A DNA stretch of 64,000 nt. It comes from Sipunculus nudus (Eukaryota > Annelida > Sipuncula > Golfingiida > Sipunculidae). Below, piece after piece: positions 45,018-57,130 of this stretch. Under the pieces are notes generated by a model. The model searched no databases, was not told where the DNA came from, and saw only the letters and a program-made list of their open reading frames with translations. The DNA is taken from assembly GCA_026874595.1 (NCBI GenBank), contig CM049313.1, positions 24,424,008-24,488,007 of the forward strand, given 5' to 3'. Within the stretch, counting starts at the first letter, position 1. Each line of letters starts with the position of its first letter. Position numbers and translations under genes: made by a program.

Positions 45018-45300
45018 TTCCCACTTTCCAGATCTTGGTTTAACAAAAACAGAAACAAGTTTCATTTGTTCTGATTTGTTTTATTAATAATTCCATAAAT
45101 ATATGAAAATCATCAAAAATGACAGGGGACACCTTTTGAATACATTTCACTTGGAAACATTTCACCTGGAGTATATACTTGATGTAATCTCATATTGATA
45201 TTACCTGAGTACTACTTAGACTATGAATCTTCACAAAAACAACATCCAAAAAAATATATATTTATTTAACATTTCATGGCCGTGGGTATATACCCCCACC

Positions 45301-45512
45301 CCCACAATTCAGAATAATAAGATTTATTTTTACCACTGTCTCCAAATCTCTGGTTTGGAACAGGTGCTAACTGTCGGAATTGACCCGCTGCAATGACCTG
45401 CAGGCTTCCAAATGGAGCAGTGATATGTCTCACCATTCTTCATACAAATTCAGCTTGGTCGAACAGTTTTTCTGCTCAACATGCCTATTTCATCTAAGAC
45501 AAGTACATCATA
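45301..45512 (-). pseudogene. PIF1-like helicase fragment
   Basis: On the minus strand YDVLVLDEIGMLSRKT is a Walker B (motif II) block of PIF1-family helicases. After a frame change near 45445 comes FGSLQVIAAGQFRQLAPVPN, matching motif III (normally GDFxQLPPV; here GQFRQLAPV) and RFGDSGKNKSYYSELW. PIF1-type helicases occur both as host genes and in Helitron elements. Only ~70 residues remain, with a frameshift and one stop. No replication-initiator (HUH) domain is nearby, so origin stays open. Confidence 0.7.
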
Positions 45513-45834
45513 CGAACGTATTCATGCTTTCGCATCTATGTACTGATTTTCATTCTTGATTCTTATTCTTGATTCTTGTAGCCAACAGATATTTCTTTTT
45601 CCGTCAATCACCCTACCCTAGCCAATGATGCAGTGGTCCTTCCTGGATAGTTCAAACTAGCCATCCTTGTTGTTCCAGTAACAGCCATTTCTTGCTTTTA
45701 GGTTTCCTCAGGAGTTGCACAATCCTTTAAACGTATCACGTAGTACAATAAATTTAGGAAAATAAAGAAATGTTTTACTGTATTATGCGGAATGAATAGA
45801 CTCTCAAATGCTAAATAAATTAAATTATCACTAT

Positions 45835-46305
45835 TTCAGGTTAGAGCTACGCTCTTTACACAGCGCTTTACCCATAGGCCAACCACCTATATCGTAAGCG
45901 CTGTTTGTTATGACCCTGTATCCTGAACCTCTACACCAGAGGGGAGCACTGTATTTTGGTCCAATCAGATTAGACCCTGTGCTGAAGACAACACGGTTTA
46001 CCAGCCAAGCGAGGAATACACGGAGCCAATGTTGTTCATTTCGTTTTGAGTGACAGCTCATCGCCCCAGCGACCATTTGAACAGGCCACAGACTCAGAAG
46101 AATTGCCCCGCACGTGGTTTCTGGGCGGATTCTGATGCCTGTCGAGTGTTTGTTGACTTGCATTTGGTTGGCTGCACGTCACATCAGCAGTTTTTTTTTT
46201 TCAGCAGACAGGCCCATGTGCACCACCTGGTGTTTAAGTGCATCATAAACGGTCAAAGCAGGCAGCGCGAAAATCTAGCTTCTTGAGAAGCGCAAGATTT
46301 CCGCT
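45835..46305 (-). repeat. Dispersed repeat, copy B (inverted partner of 38962-39560)
   Basis: Read on the minus strand from 46305: cgcttctcaagaagc, 'tttgaccgtttatgat', 'aacaaacactcgacaggcat', 'gtggcctgttcaaatgg', 'gatgagctgtcactc' and 'aaaacgaaatgaaca', in the order of copy A. Beyond the shared part it runs to about 45835 with 'agcgctgtgtaaagagcgtag'. Confidence 0.75.
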
Positions 46306-47140
46306 GCCTTGGGAGCGTAGGTTAGAGCCAGTATTTCTAAAAGAGACAAATGTTTATCATACAAGCAATACTGCACACAAAAAAAAGCTTGCCTGCCAGA
46401 AAAACCACGATAGGAATTTGCCTTTAAAGACTATTTAAGAACTTGATCTGGCAAAATGTCTCAAGAAAAGGAGTGAAAGCAGTTGAGTACAAAGTCTTAA
46501 GTTTTATCCACAAAACAAGAATGATCACAACTATTCGGCCACTAAGATCACACTGCCAGACTTTTGTATGCCTGAAGCCAAACAGTATCAAGGTAAATAT
46601 ATGTGCTGTTGAGTATATGTTGGGCCAAGTACCTGTGTTAGTAATAGATCAACCCTGCTCTGGTATCACAGCTAGCCTGCATGGCCATGCCACGATCTGT
46701 CAGATCGCCCAAGAAATTAATCTTTACAAGAAAAATCGCAAAGCAGTGTTAACACAAAGTAATGAACAGCATCAAAACTAATAGTCAATTTAAAATTTAA
46801 AATCAATTCCTACCACTAATATATATATATATATACGGTTTGCTGTTTCATAGAGATAGTTCTCAATGTTAATGGTATTCATAACATTTCACGCTAATTA
46901 GTTCACAGTCCACTGAGTACTTTAATGTTTGGCTCAAAGTGACAGCCATATGATACATGCTTTGAGAGTTTTGCTGTTGATTACTTCAAGTGATGCGTTA
47001 CAAAAGGCAGCGGTCAATGCTTTGATGTGTTCCCTTTTGATGATTAATTCAATCCGGTGATTCAAAGTCTCTAATTGTAGGTATGGTCAAATTTATTTAG
47101 CCTATAAATTCAGCTGTACTGGGCTCATTCTATCTTTTGA
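46306..47140. other. No recognisable gene; short (TA)n
   Basis: A 112-codon frame at 46443-46781 has no family resemblance. A TA run of about 18 bp occurs at 46818-46835. This stretch could hold the 5' flank of the integrase gene that follows. Confidence 0.5.
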
Positions 47141-47146
47141 TGTGCA

Positions 47147-48829
47147 ATGGCACATCAGAATTTTGAGACCGAATTCAGGGAGGAATTGTTCAAGAAGTAT
47201 TCTAAATGTGCAAAACATCTCATTCCTAAGGAGTTGTACTACAAGACTATTCAAGATCTGAAAACAGCAGCTGAAATTTTAAGCTCAAAGTCACGTCACC
47301 AGTACTACATCCTAAAGAAGTATGAAGTACTACAGTGTGGTGATGTGGAGAAGCTTATAAAGAAGAGAAATTCACCAGAGGATCGCCCAGTGTACTACGC
47401 AACAATACAAGACACATATGACATCATCAGTAAAGCTCATATCTCAACTGGACACGGTGGTCGTGACAGGATGTTAAAACACCTCGGGCAAAAGTATGCA
47501 AACGTCACAATAGATGCTGTTGAACTCTACAAGTCTTACTGTTTTGTGTGTCAAGAGAAAAGGAAACGTCCTAAGACTAAAGGCGTTGTTGTAAAACCAA
47601 TTCTGTCAAGTGAGTTCAACTTCCATGGTCAGGTGGCTCTTGTTGACATGCAGTCATCGGCACAAGGCAAGTTCAAATGGATCATGGTCTACCAGTGCCA
47701 CCTCACAAAGTTTGTTATCCTGAGACCCTTGACTTCAAAGAGAGCTACTGAAGTTGCCTTTCAACTTTTAGATATCTTCCTCCTCTTTGGTGCCCCAGCC
47801 ATCCTCCAGAGTGACAATAGCTCAGAATTTAAAGCCTAAGTCATTACAGAACTCAAGGTATTGTGGCCTCAGCTCATCATGGTTCATGGCAAGCCCAGGC
47901 ATCCACAAAGTCAGGGCTCTGTTGAAAGGGCTAATGCTGACATTAAAGACATGCTTGTAGCTTGGATGAGTGACAACAGTACCTGTGACTGGACTGTGGG
48001 ACTCAATTTTTTGCAGCAACAGCAGAACTGTGCTCATCATGTTGGCATTAACAGAACTCCTTACAAAGTTATGTTTGGAGAGGACCCCAAGGTTGGCTTG
48101 GCATCTTCAATTCTCCCACAAGAAATCCTTAGAAAGCTTAAATCAGAAGATGATATCCTGGCACTTCTTCAGCCGTCATCATCTGTCAACACTGAGTCAG
48201 CCTCTGTTGACACCACTGAGCCTCTACTTCCTGCCACCAGTCCACCTTCAGCAGATGCAGACAACCAGCCACAGTCACCCCCAGAAGCCCAGGAGCCATC
48301 CTCTCCGGCCACCAGCCAACCATCATCTTCCACCAACAAGTCACCAACACCTACTGCCAACAGTCCACCATCACCACCTGCAACTGATCAGCAACCGTCA
48401 CCAGCTGCCAACAGCGACCCTGCACCTCTGGACAAGCGGCTTCAAGACATCTCCTGTCAGCGTAAAAGAGCATGCGATTCTCAGTTATCCCAAGCAAAAA
48501 GAATGGCCAAGCGCTCCCGTGTTGAATTAATGGCTGGTGAAGTGGGAGATAATGTTGCTGTCCCGATTCCAATGGTTGACAGGGGTAGAGGTGATCCCAG
48601 AAACATACTTGTAGTTATTCTAGATCGGGACGAAAATGACATGTACAGAATTGCAGTGAAGGCTGGAATTCTGAGCACAAAATATTGTAGGAACCAGTTT
48701 GACATCTGTCCCCAACGACTCTTGAGTGAATCTGATGTGAACAGAGAATGTAACATTTCGCTGCGCCAAGCGCTCAGGACTTCTGGCGGACAAGGGTTCA
48801 AAATAAGAATTAGCAATGTAACGCTTTGA
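47147..48829 (+). pseudogene. KRBA2-type DDE integrase gene, one in-frame stop
   Basis: The first frame (47147-47839) starts at ATG and has an HHCC zinc-binding domain (H98, H103, C132, C135; HISTGHGGRDRML) and catalytic aspartates D167 (LVDMQSS) and D223 (LQSDNSSEF). A TAA at 47837-47839 interrupts it. The same frame continues at once with HGKPRHPQSQGSVERAN, giving the third acidic residue 37 codons after D223. A proline/serine-rich low-complexity segment follows (about 48180-48430), then a conserved tail, VGDNVAVPIPMVDRGRGDPR and AVKAGILSTKYCRNQFDICP, to 48829. This is the layout of KRBA2-like proteins, integrases related to Ty3/gypsy and Ginger elements. With a single stop over ~560 codons and all catalytic residues present, it is young or was recently under constraint. 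Confidence 0.85.
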
Positions 48830-48839
48830 CCAAGACATT

Positions 48840-49480
48840 TCTGTGATAACCAGTGACTATTAGGGCTGCGTGATATTATCGATACATTGGTATACCGCGA
48901 TACGGTAAATCGCATTTTGCGTTGATTCAGTTTTCAAATATCAATAATTTCTCTATATTTTGTTTTACTTGCATAAACTATTTTTTTTGTTATAAGAATA
49001 ATATTTATATTACAAATTTAGACATCTTAATGTAGAGGCTTTAATGACAGGCCTAAAATGAAATGTTCAAGTTGGCCAGATAAACCAAAGATTAAAGGTT
49101 CATTAAAGGAAATTTGCATGTCTGCCAGATGGCATACAAGAAATATTTCCTTACAGCTAAGAGTAATATGTGCTGAATACACCCATAATGAATAATGATT
49201 GATTAATGTATTCTTTCCCGTTTCTGATGATAACTGCAGGAAGATCAGGTGTCAAGTTAACAGTATAATTTTTTTTTATTTATTATTAGTATTATTAGTA
49301 GTATTGTTTAGAAATGGCAGACTTGCAATGTGGCACATGGCTTTGATTATCCTGCACAGTCCAGCATTTAGTGATTGAAATAAACTGATCTGCATAAACT
49401 TTCATTGTGTCATTATATTTAACATGATAAACAATGATTTTGCCCAGTCGCTGAAATGGTGAGGATTGACCTATACAATG
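48840..49480. other. No recognisable gene
   Basis: AT-rich sequence following the integrase gene. I found no poly-A tail or terminal repeat that would define an element end. Confidence 0.5.
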
Positions 49481-49487
49481 AAATGCA

Positions 49488-49636
49488 TTCAGGGATTTCA
49501 CGAAATAACTAGAGCAATATTTCAGGGATTACACGAAATCCCTAGACTTTTTAGTGATTTCATGAAATCCCCAAGTAAAACAGTGATGATTTCACGAATT
49601 CCCTGAAAGTTTTAGGGATTTCCTGAAATCCCAAGT
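49488..49636. repeat. Array of five imperfect palindromes, ~30-bp spacing
   Basis: The palindromic core gggatttcacgaaatccc recurs with variation near 49490, 49524, 49550, 49586 and 49614, separated by AT-rich linkers of about 10-15 bp. The copies differ by single bases that do not always preserve the palindrome. Confidence 0.8.
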
Positions 49637-49651
49637 TACACATTTTACTGT

Positions 49652-49655
<4 letters not shown>

Positions 49656-49687
<32 letters not shown>
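49656..49687. repeat. (TA)n microsatellite at the left end of the candidate large element
   Basis: About 30 bp of TA ends exactly at TTGTTACGG (49688). Confidence 0.95.
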
Positions 49688-49692
<5 letters not shown>

Positions 49693-49696
49693 ACGG

Positions 49697-51570
49697 AACC
49701 TAATATAAACAGATCACGTATGCGTGATGAACATAAACGGAGATAAAAAAATCAGATTCTGCAACACTAGGCAGCGTGAAATGGGGAATGAATAAAGAAG
49801 TCAGTGGTTTTTTGTTAACAAACAACTATAATTTATTCTTAAAACAACCGTAACAATACAATACACTAAATCAATACAATAATACAGTAAAACAGCGGTA
49901 TAGCAACAATTCAATATAATCACACAGAAAATAATGTGCACAGTACCTGGATACCAATACCGTCACCACGATAAGTTCCCCAAATGCATACTCTCGGAGA
50001 ATGACAGTCCAGTGTATAAAGTTCCCGCAACAATCCATAAAGTAAACTGAAGTCCAAATCCATAAAATCTAGGAGAAAGTCTTAGAAAATAATCTATAAT
50101 TGCCGCATTCGTCGGATAAGGTCTTAGAAACTGACACACGCTTCTGCGTCCGCTGGAATCTTTTCTGCTCTCTCTGCCCGTTCTAAAACACAGCCCCTCT
50201 ATAAACTCTTAAACCCAAGCCGAGAATTTTCCACTTCTCGAACAGTCTATAAGATCTTGCCCAACACAGTAAGCACGCGCTTCAGGAATTCTCTGGAAAA
50301 ACAGCGCTGTGTGTATCTCTACATACATCACGTGACCTCGGCCAGGCGTGAAAACCCAAGGCCAACACGACAACGAGAGTTCAACCAGTACGGATCAAAC
50401 AGAGAATGTAATACATGGCCACACTGTTATAAACTTATGTATTTTTGCACAACCTTGCATGTTTCTATATACACAAAAGTCTTGTATGATTACCCCTGTA
50501 CAGCACATTGCATTAACACCCGTCCGTCTAAATTACATGCATTGAGGACTTCACATATCATTATGTGTAATGTGCACCACCGACCCGACAGGTTGCCACA
50601 GGTGTCCGGAGGATGTTCGGCTGTGGCTACTCTGGAGTGCTGGCTTATCAGCTGCTTATGACCCATCGAAGGCCATGCAGATGTGCGGGTCAGGGTATTT
50701 GCATCATTGAAGTCTTTGTGGGTATCGCTGGGCCGGCAAATGGGTCATGACCCGTATGGACGCGGCATCTAGCGCGATTTCTTTTGCGTGTGCTGTGTAT
50801 ATAACTACGTCTACAGGAGAGGGTTCCAAGAGACACAGGCGTCAGACAGAAGAAACTGCAGCTCCAGTTAACAACGTGTTTGACTCAGGCTAATTCTGCA
50901 GCATTTATGGTAAAATGATTCCCTAATTTTATTATAACAGTGTCTGACATGTACGCAGGTATGTCAAATTGTTGTTAGAATTAAAATAGTTACATGTAGA
51001 TCAGTAACGTTTATGTTTAATGATCATTTACTACACGATATATGCATCGTTAGGCCCAAGTAAGCTCATTTAGCAGCGACGGCTTGATTATAACCTTTTA
51101 CTAAGTATTATGAATGGAAAATTCAAACAAAATTCGTAGTGTGCTTGAGTGACTGAAAAATGTTTGTTAACAAGCGTTGCATGCATCATTCAAAATTTGA
51201 TTATTATTTTAAGCCCCATGAATTAAGCATATCTTAATTTGGCGGTTTCGTTGTGGTGACCGACAGCCTTGTTTTGCAAGCAGAGTGCACTTATAGGCTT
51301 ACGATCATAGGTTCATTTAATCCAACAGTTGAATTCAGAATGTGATATAGAACAGTTAATTAAATAAATGAAATAAATGAGAGTTATTCAAATACCTATC
51401 ATGTTTCAGATTATTTTATAAGAAAATTGATTTCTTATTACAATTAACGATTTTAAATTTAAGGCTGACAAAAAATGTTCAAATGCAAAATGTGTTTTTT
51501 TTGTGGAGGTAACCGCCTCCATTTTTTAATGCTTGCTTAACTAAGTATGTACACCTGCAGAATTCCATTC
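49697..51570. other. No recognisable gene
   Basis: Left interior of the candidate large element. The 134-codon frame at 50257-50661 shows no family resemblance. GC content rises at 50140-50400 and 50570-50880. A promoter might lie here, but nothing specific is visible. Confidence 0.4.
50422..50942. repeat. 11-bp inverted pair, possibly coincidental
   Basis: CACTGTTATAA at 50422 and TTATAACAGTG at 50932 are exact inverted copies 520 bp apart. No target duplication accompanies them; chance is possible at this distance. Confidence 0.25.
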
Positions 51571-51579
51571 CGGTTTCGG

Positions 51580-51760
51580 ACTACGTGACAGGGGCTTACA
51601 CAACCAGGCTCGGTGAATCACTCCTGCGGGTCCTGGGTGTACCTCATAACACCGAGGAACCCCCGAAAGGGAAAAATCTCACCCGCTCGGCTGAGATTCG
51701 AACTAACGATCTCCCGGCTTTGAGCCCTGCGCTATACCCCTGAGCCACAGAAGCCGGTTA
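51580..51760 (-). mobile_element. tRNA-derived SINE, minus strand
   Basis: The minus strand reads ggcttctgtggctcaggggt (A box TGGCTCAGGGG), then agttcgaatctc (B box GTTCGAATCTC) about 45 bp later, forming a tRNA-like head. It is followed by a ~110-bp body (gggttcctcggtgttatgag, ccaggacccgcaggagtgat). This is a Pol III-type short interspersed element. The head cannot fold as a full functional tRNA without alignment, and I could not find a clear tail or target duplication. Confidence 0.7.
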
Positions 51761-52174
51761 ATGCAAAATATTTTATTTCAGAACCCGATCTTTAAAAGGC
51801 TAGGTCAGGCATTACAAGCTCCACAGTAATATTCCAAATTTGTGTTTCCTCGTGTTGTTGCTAGTTGTCATTCTTTTATTCACTATGAATCAATCAAATC
51901 AAATATTTCACGACAACACGAAACATAAAAGCAAATCAAAGGGAAAAACCAACTGACAGGAATTTCATTTGTAATAGAATATTACAAAGAAAGATGTAAC
52001 TGCTTATCGAAATAGTTCTCGCATTTGAAAAATCACATCCGAAAGGGGGAAATATTTCCTGTCCATTCAAAAAATGCGACAAAAATTCATAAAGTATCTA
52101 GCTTTTCATCACATTTGTCACGAGTGCATCATGATTGATCTGCGTGCTGTTTAAATGATTGTGTAACTCTACAG

Positions 52175-53310
52175 GATGATACTGTTAAAATAAGAAATGT
52201 TTCAAGTGTGGCAGTAGAACAAATCGATGAAATTGACACGGAAACTGATTATAGCCAGGATTTATGGGGTCATGGGTATGAAAGTGATGGTGAGGATGAC
52301 CAGAAAGCACAAATAGCTCCAAGTTCAAGCAGGGATTTTGAAAATGAGTTATTAAGAAAAGTGGCTTTATTTCTATTAACACTGGAAACAAAGCGGCATG
52401 TGCCTGCATCTGTCTTACGGTAATTACTGAAGAGCCTCAGTGTGTTCATGTGTTTAGTTCATCTAATGTATCATTCCATATAAGGAACAAGTTGTTGAAA
52501 TATAATCATAATGGATCTAAATTACCAACAGATTTCATAGAAGAAGTCTCATAAATAGTACAAAATGATCCCTTGGCTAATATTCTTGACCAAAAGCAAG
52601 GTCCATTTAGATCAAAACAAACAGGGAAGACTTTCAACAAGAAATGGCTATCCTTTGTTGAACCAGAGCCTTATAAGCTTGGTAAAAGTGACGAGAACAG
52701 ATATTTTCGCAACGTACCTATACTAGAATCATTGCAGTCCCTTTTCAAGGAAAAAGGTATAGGTCTGTATTTAGATACAAACAATTCAATTATGGATAAA
52801 ATGTAAGATTTTCATGATGGAAATTCCATTTAAAGTATCACTTTTTTCCAAGAAAATTCAGATGCAATCAAACTCCTGTTGAATCAGGATGCCTTTGAAA
52901 TAGCCAATCTCCTTGGGTCAGCCAAAAGAAAACACAAACATCTTGCAGTGTATTATTCATTAGGAAATTTACATTCAAGCATACGAAGTACAATTGACAC
53001 AATGCAGCTTGTACTTTTATGCAAAGGGAGTGATTTTAAAGCTGAACTGGAAGAAAAGGGTGGGAAAAATGGTAAAAACTCATTATTTTGGCCATTAGTA
53101 AGAGATCTGAAAACACTTGAGGATGAAGGGGTCTGCCTTGGTATGGCTATTGGTACAAGAAAGGGCACGGTAGCATTTGTTCTAGGCAAAATTCTGTTGT
53201 GTTTCCATTAAGTCTGTGCTTGACCATCCACCTCTGGAGCTCTATACAAAATCGCCGTTTAAAGGGGACTACATTGTTCTCAAGCACACTATATAACACT
53301 TAAAGGTAAG
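52175..53310 (+). pseudogene. N- and C-terminal remnants of a large multicopy animal family, function unknown
   Basis: A tctacag acceptor precedes 52175. Coding-like blocks follow: TDYSQDLWGHGYESDGEDD, LRKVALFLLTLETKRHVPAS, NDPLANILDQKQGPFRSKQ, EPEPYKLGKSDENRYFRNVP, LLNQDAFEIANLLGSAKRKH, LAVYYSLGNLHSSIRSTID and GTVAFVLG. I remember this order from a ~1000-residue family with many copies in corals, fish and molluscs; its copy number suggests mobile origin, but I know no proven function. At about 53200 the sequence jumps to a C-terminal-like KGDYIVLKHTI, so the middle ~600 residues are deleted. In-frame stops occur near 52552, 52803 and 52831 and a frame change near 52424. A donor (AAAG|GTAAG) follows at 53306. 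Confidence 0.6.
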
Positions 53311-56300
53311 ATATTTACTTGATATTGTCTCATTTATGATTTGTAATGATCAACGACAGAAGAAAGAAAACCATTTAATCATCGGTATGGCCCAAAACTT
53401 TATACAAAGATATTATAAATATATTTAGCTCATAGTTTTATGTATTATTCAAACAAGATATATTTTATCATATACTTCCTGCAATTAATACCTATTACTC
53501 ATCCAAAAATATTAAAAATATTTGAGTGTTGATTATATTAGATGGATGAAATCAAGAAGTTCCTGAAAGGTTCTCTGCCAGGGCTCACAGACCAAAAGCT
53601 GGACGATGTAATGCAAGTTATGGAGGGCCATGGGTTGACTACACTGGAATTCTTAGAAGAATACTTGGAACCAGAGACGGACTTAAAGGACTGCTTCAAC
53701 ACTCTACAACGGCGCAAACTGTCTGCCAAGCTGAAGCAGATTAAATCTGGAAAGGAAACTGTAACACAACCTTGCAAGTTACATTTAGAAAGCTGCCTGC
53801 TAGGTTTATATGAAAGAAAAAATGTATACCCCACTGAAAGACGTGGTTAATATGGTTTTAAACGGTCACAAGAACGGAAGGATGGCTGCTTTTGAAATTA
53901 GAACGAAAATCTCGCATAGTAAGATGTTAGAGGAGTTCGATTTTGAACTTAATTTCCAAAGTAAAATAAAAGTCAAATACAGGGTTACTGTGAACCACAT
54001 ACCTTAAGGAATTCTGCATATTTGCTTTTCAATGTCATACACTTAAAGTGCTCACAGTTTTTTCAAGTGCTTGAACAAGAGTGAAAATCGTTGACCAGTG
54101 TTATTGAAAAATGGTTAAATTGAGTCACTTAAACAAAATAATGTACGTGGATTTGCTGTAAAAATTATGTCAAACAAAATACATAACAAAGAGTGAATAA
54201 TTCGAATAGATTATGATTCTTTTATGTTCTTTTTTAGATGCTGCTTCAGAACATGAGAGAGCCCAATGATATTGTAAACTTTAACATTTATTTACATTAA
54301 GTTTAATTTAATTGCAGGTACGTGTTTATTAGTTCTGTGAATATAACTAAATATATGTTGAACGGAGTAGATCATTCTACAGTTTCAATTTTTAAGCTAT
54401 TGGTCTGTAATAGGCTCTACTTATTTTCACCTGTAAACTTTTTCCTGTACTTGCACCATAACTTAAAAAAGTTTTTTATCATCAAAAGTTGTTATAAGTT
54501 TCACCCTGATGTAAAAGTACTGAAAAAATTTCAATATTAAAATCAAAATAATGCAGGTTAAGTAGTTCCTAATAAGTCTGATGCATGCATCCTCTTTAAT
54601 ATATCATTCAACTCACTGATAATGCAGTTTGTAACAGAAGAGAAATAATTATGAGAATATTATTTTTTTTCCTTGTATTTTTTATTCAGACACTGTAGTA
54701 GCGGTTCACACTCCGCCTCCAACAAGCGCACACCAAACACCAAAACAAAGTCATCCCTCAACACCAACAACAGGCCTAAGCCTAGCCACTCTACTGGATC
54801 AGGACAAGAGTCCTTACTTCGATCCCGACTGGGCACACAAATTCCAAGTCCCATTGGAGAAATGCTCGAGGGATTTACTCGATGGCTGCAGGGAAAACAG
54901 ACAAGGTAATAAAATAGAACTTCTGGCCTTCAACAGAATTCTTGGGACGCGATATGGACAGTGACCAAAAAACCTGGTACAGAATCACTCCAGGTAATAT
55001 GCAAAAACGTATGTGAGAAGTATCCAGCAACTTTTGCTTACAGAATACCAGGGTATGATGGTCCCTTGAGAAATAGATACACTACAGTATAAAACAGTAT
55101 AAAGTCGGTACAAAGGAGCTAGCTCGTTCAGGAAAAGGATGTATTCGTCAGACGATCATGTAGAGGGATCAGCCAAAAAGAAGAGGAAGACGCCTTCCTT
55201 GTACAACAAGGACCAATACGGCTGTGCCAAGTGGCAGCCGGATGGTCTTCCTGAGTGAGAGACAGATGAGTCGCAGGAGGAGAACAGGCTCTGGATGGCC
55301 AATGAGTTTAGGAAAGCCCACCAGGACACCGACCGCGTAAAAGCCTTAATGGCAGCCACATATGCGACCCAAAGATTTTTAATCAACCAAAAGGATAGCA
55401 CGGTTTCTTTGGTCCTGCAGTCATGGCCATTTTTACAAAACGGTAATATGTTCCTGGATCACTTCAACACCTTAATGGATTTTTATTTGTTGTCAAAATT
55501 AGACGAGGAATATCGAGCAAAGAGCGATGATATCATAAACTTTGCTTCTGAATGTGGCAGCAAGAGAGCTCGACAGGAGGCAGCCAAACTCAATGGCCAA
55601 AAGGAAGCGCTTCACCTCCAGATGCCGAGGGAAGCAGGTGCCTTGCTTCTTCTACCAGCCTTACTGGATGAAGAGGACGGTCTCATGCATAAATAGACAA
55701 ATGTAACCAGTATTCATATTTTCAAAATTTTTCATTTTAATTTAAAGTGTTAATCTAAGTAAAACCTTTCTGTGAAAAGAAGGATAATGTAGGAGGGTAG
55801 GATATGCCAATGGAGACATATGTTAACGAAATATTTAGATAAATGCTTTACAGCTTTATAAACTTCGTTTATTGTTATATGTCCATTCTATAATGACTGA
55901 AATGGCTTGAAATCATGACTGGTTACCTTTTATATATTTAAGAGGATACAGCAACGGCACCAGACATTGAAGCAACAGATGACATGCCCCACCCACATAT
56001 AGTCATATCAGTTAAGAAAATAGTACTTTTGCTGAATGAATTTAATAACATTGCCTGTATCAATATATACCAATGCCCTCAGGCCCTTTGATTTAGCTAT
56101 AAAATGTACCCTTTGACTCATTTTATGTTCCAATGACCATTTAATTACCACTACCAGTAGATATTTTTATTATATAAAGGTACTTGGAACACTTAGTGTT
56201 TAGTAATAATTTAATGTCAGATTTTGTTAAACGACAACTTGGTTCAGTGAGATATAATATAAACAGAATACATTTTACATTTCAGTTTCAGAGTCAAGTT

Positions 56301-56360
56301 AGTTTCAATTTAACTCTCACTTTTAATTTAATTGTATAATTAATCCTCGTTATTTTGCAG

Positions 56361-56523
56361 GAGACCATCCCCTCAGTGGAAACTGCTTTGCTGTGGTAGA
56401 GGGACACCTCCTAGCTGCTAAGGAGGACTTCAGGAAGGCCGTGGCGGTTTTGTTTGCTGCCTACTACTGTTTTAACCTGGCATACCCAGAAAAGATTGGA
56501 GCCTCGTTGGAGTTCATGCAAAG
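56361..56523 (+). CDS. SAMD3-like exon with intact splice sites
   Basis: The acceptor tattttgcag precedes 56361 and a donor GTAAAC follows 56523. The exon encodes GNCFAVVEGHLLAAKEDFRK and ASLEFMQ, and ends in a split arginine codon (AG|G) completed by the first base of the exon at 57131. The frame is open throughout. The preceding short exon (55943-56010) has a non-ideal donor, GTTAAG, one base out of phase. Confidence 0.65.
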
Positions 56524-56759
56524 GTAAACTACCTTATTATTTATGTATTCAACTAATACTTTTGATTATTCTCAATATACTCAAACACAAATTCATAAGA
56601 TGGCAGATGCTGATACAGTCAAGAATGTGATCTGCAGTATATATGCATCTGTCGTTAAGTAATTAGGTCTGCATGCTTAGCTGATGTGGGTTTGATTCCT
56701 GGTAGGTGTTGGTGTAAATGTTTTATCTGAAAAGATGTGTAAACTCAGGTCTGATGTGG

Positions 56760-56779
56760 TATATATATTTATATATTTA

Positions 56780-56832
<53 letters not shown>
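56760..56832. repeat. (TA)n microsatellite in an intron of the SAMD3-like locus
   Basis: About 70 bp of TA with a few T insertions on the left side, between the exons 56361-56523 and 57131-57416. Confidence 0.95.
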
Positions 56833-56835
<3 letters not shown>

Positions 56836-57130
56836 TTCAGTATGAATGTCTCATCTTGTAAAATCATTAATAATATTGCCCCTTAGGAAAAGGTGTTGAA
56901 ATAATTGTATCCACAGGTTGAAAGGTCTGTGATATATAAGGCCTTGATTCATATAGTTGAGCTCACTGGAGCTGGAGGATACCAGTAAAAAAAACATTTT
57001 AGCTCTTTCCTGTTGGTCATATCTGATTTATACCCGGAACAAGCTGGGGACAAAGCGGTGTCACTGACGCCAGTTTTCTGACCACGTTGATACTCTTGAT
57101 ATGTATAATTATTTCAACATATATTTTCAG

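Noticed and set aside
48169-48360. Minus-strand frames opposite the integrase gene
   Set aside because: They are shadows of the proline/serine-rich segment.
50422-50942. MITE bounded by CACTGTTATAA / TTATAACAGTG
   Set aside because: An 11-bp inverted pair at this distance can arise by chance, and no target duplication flanks it; listed only with low confidence.
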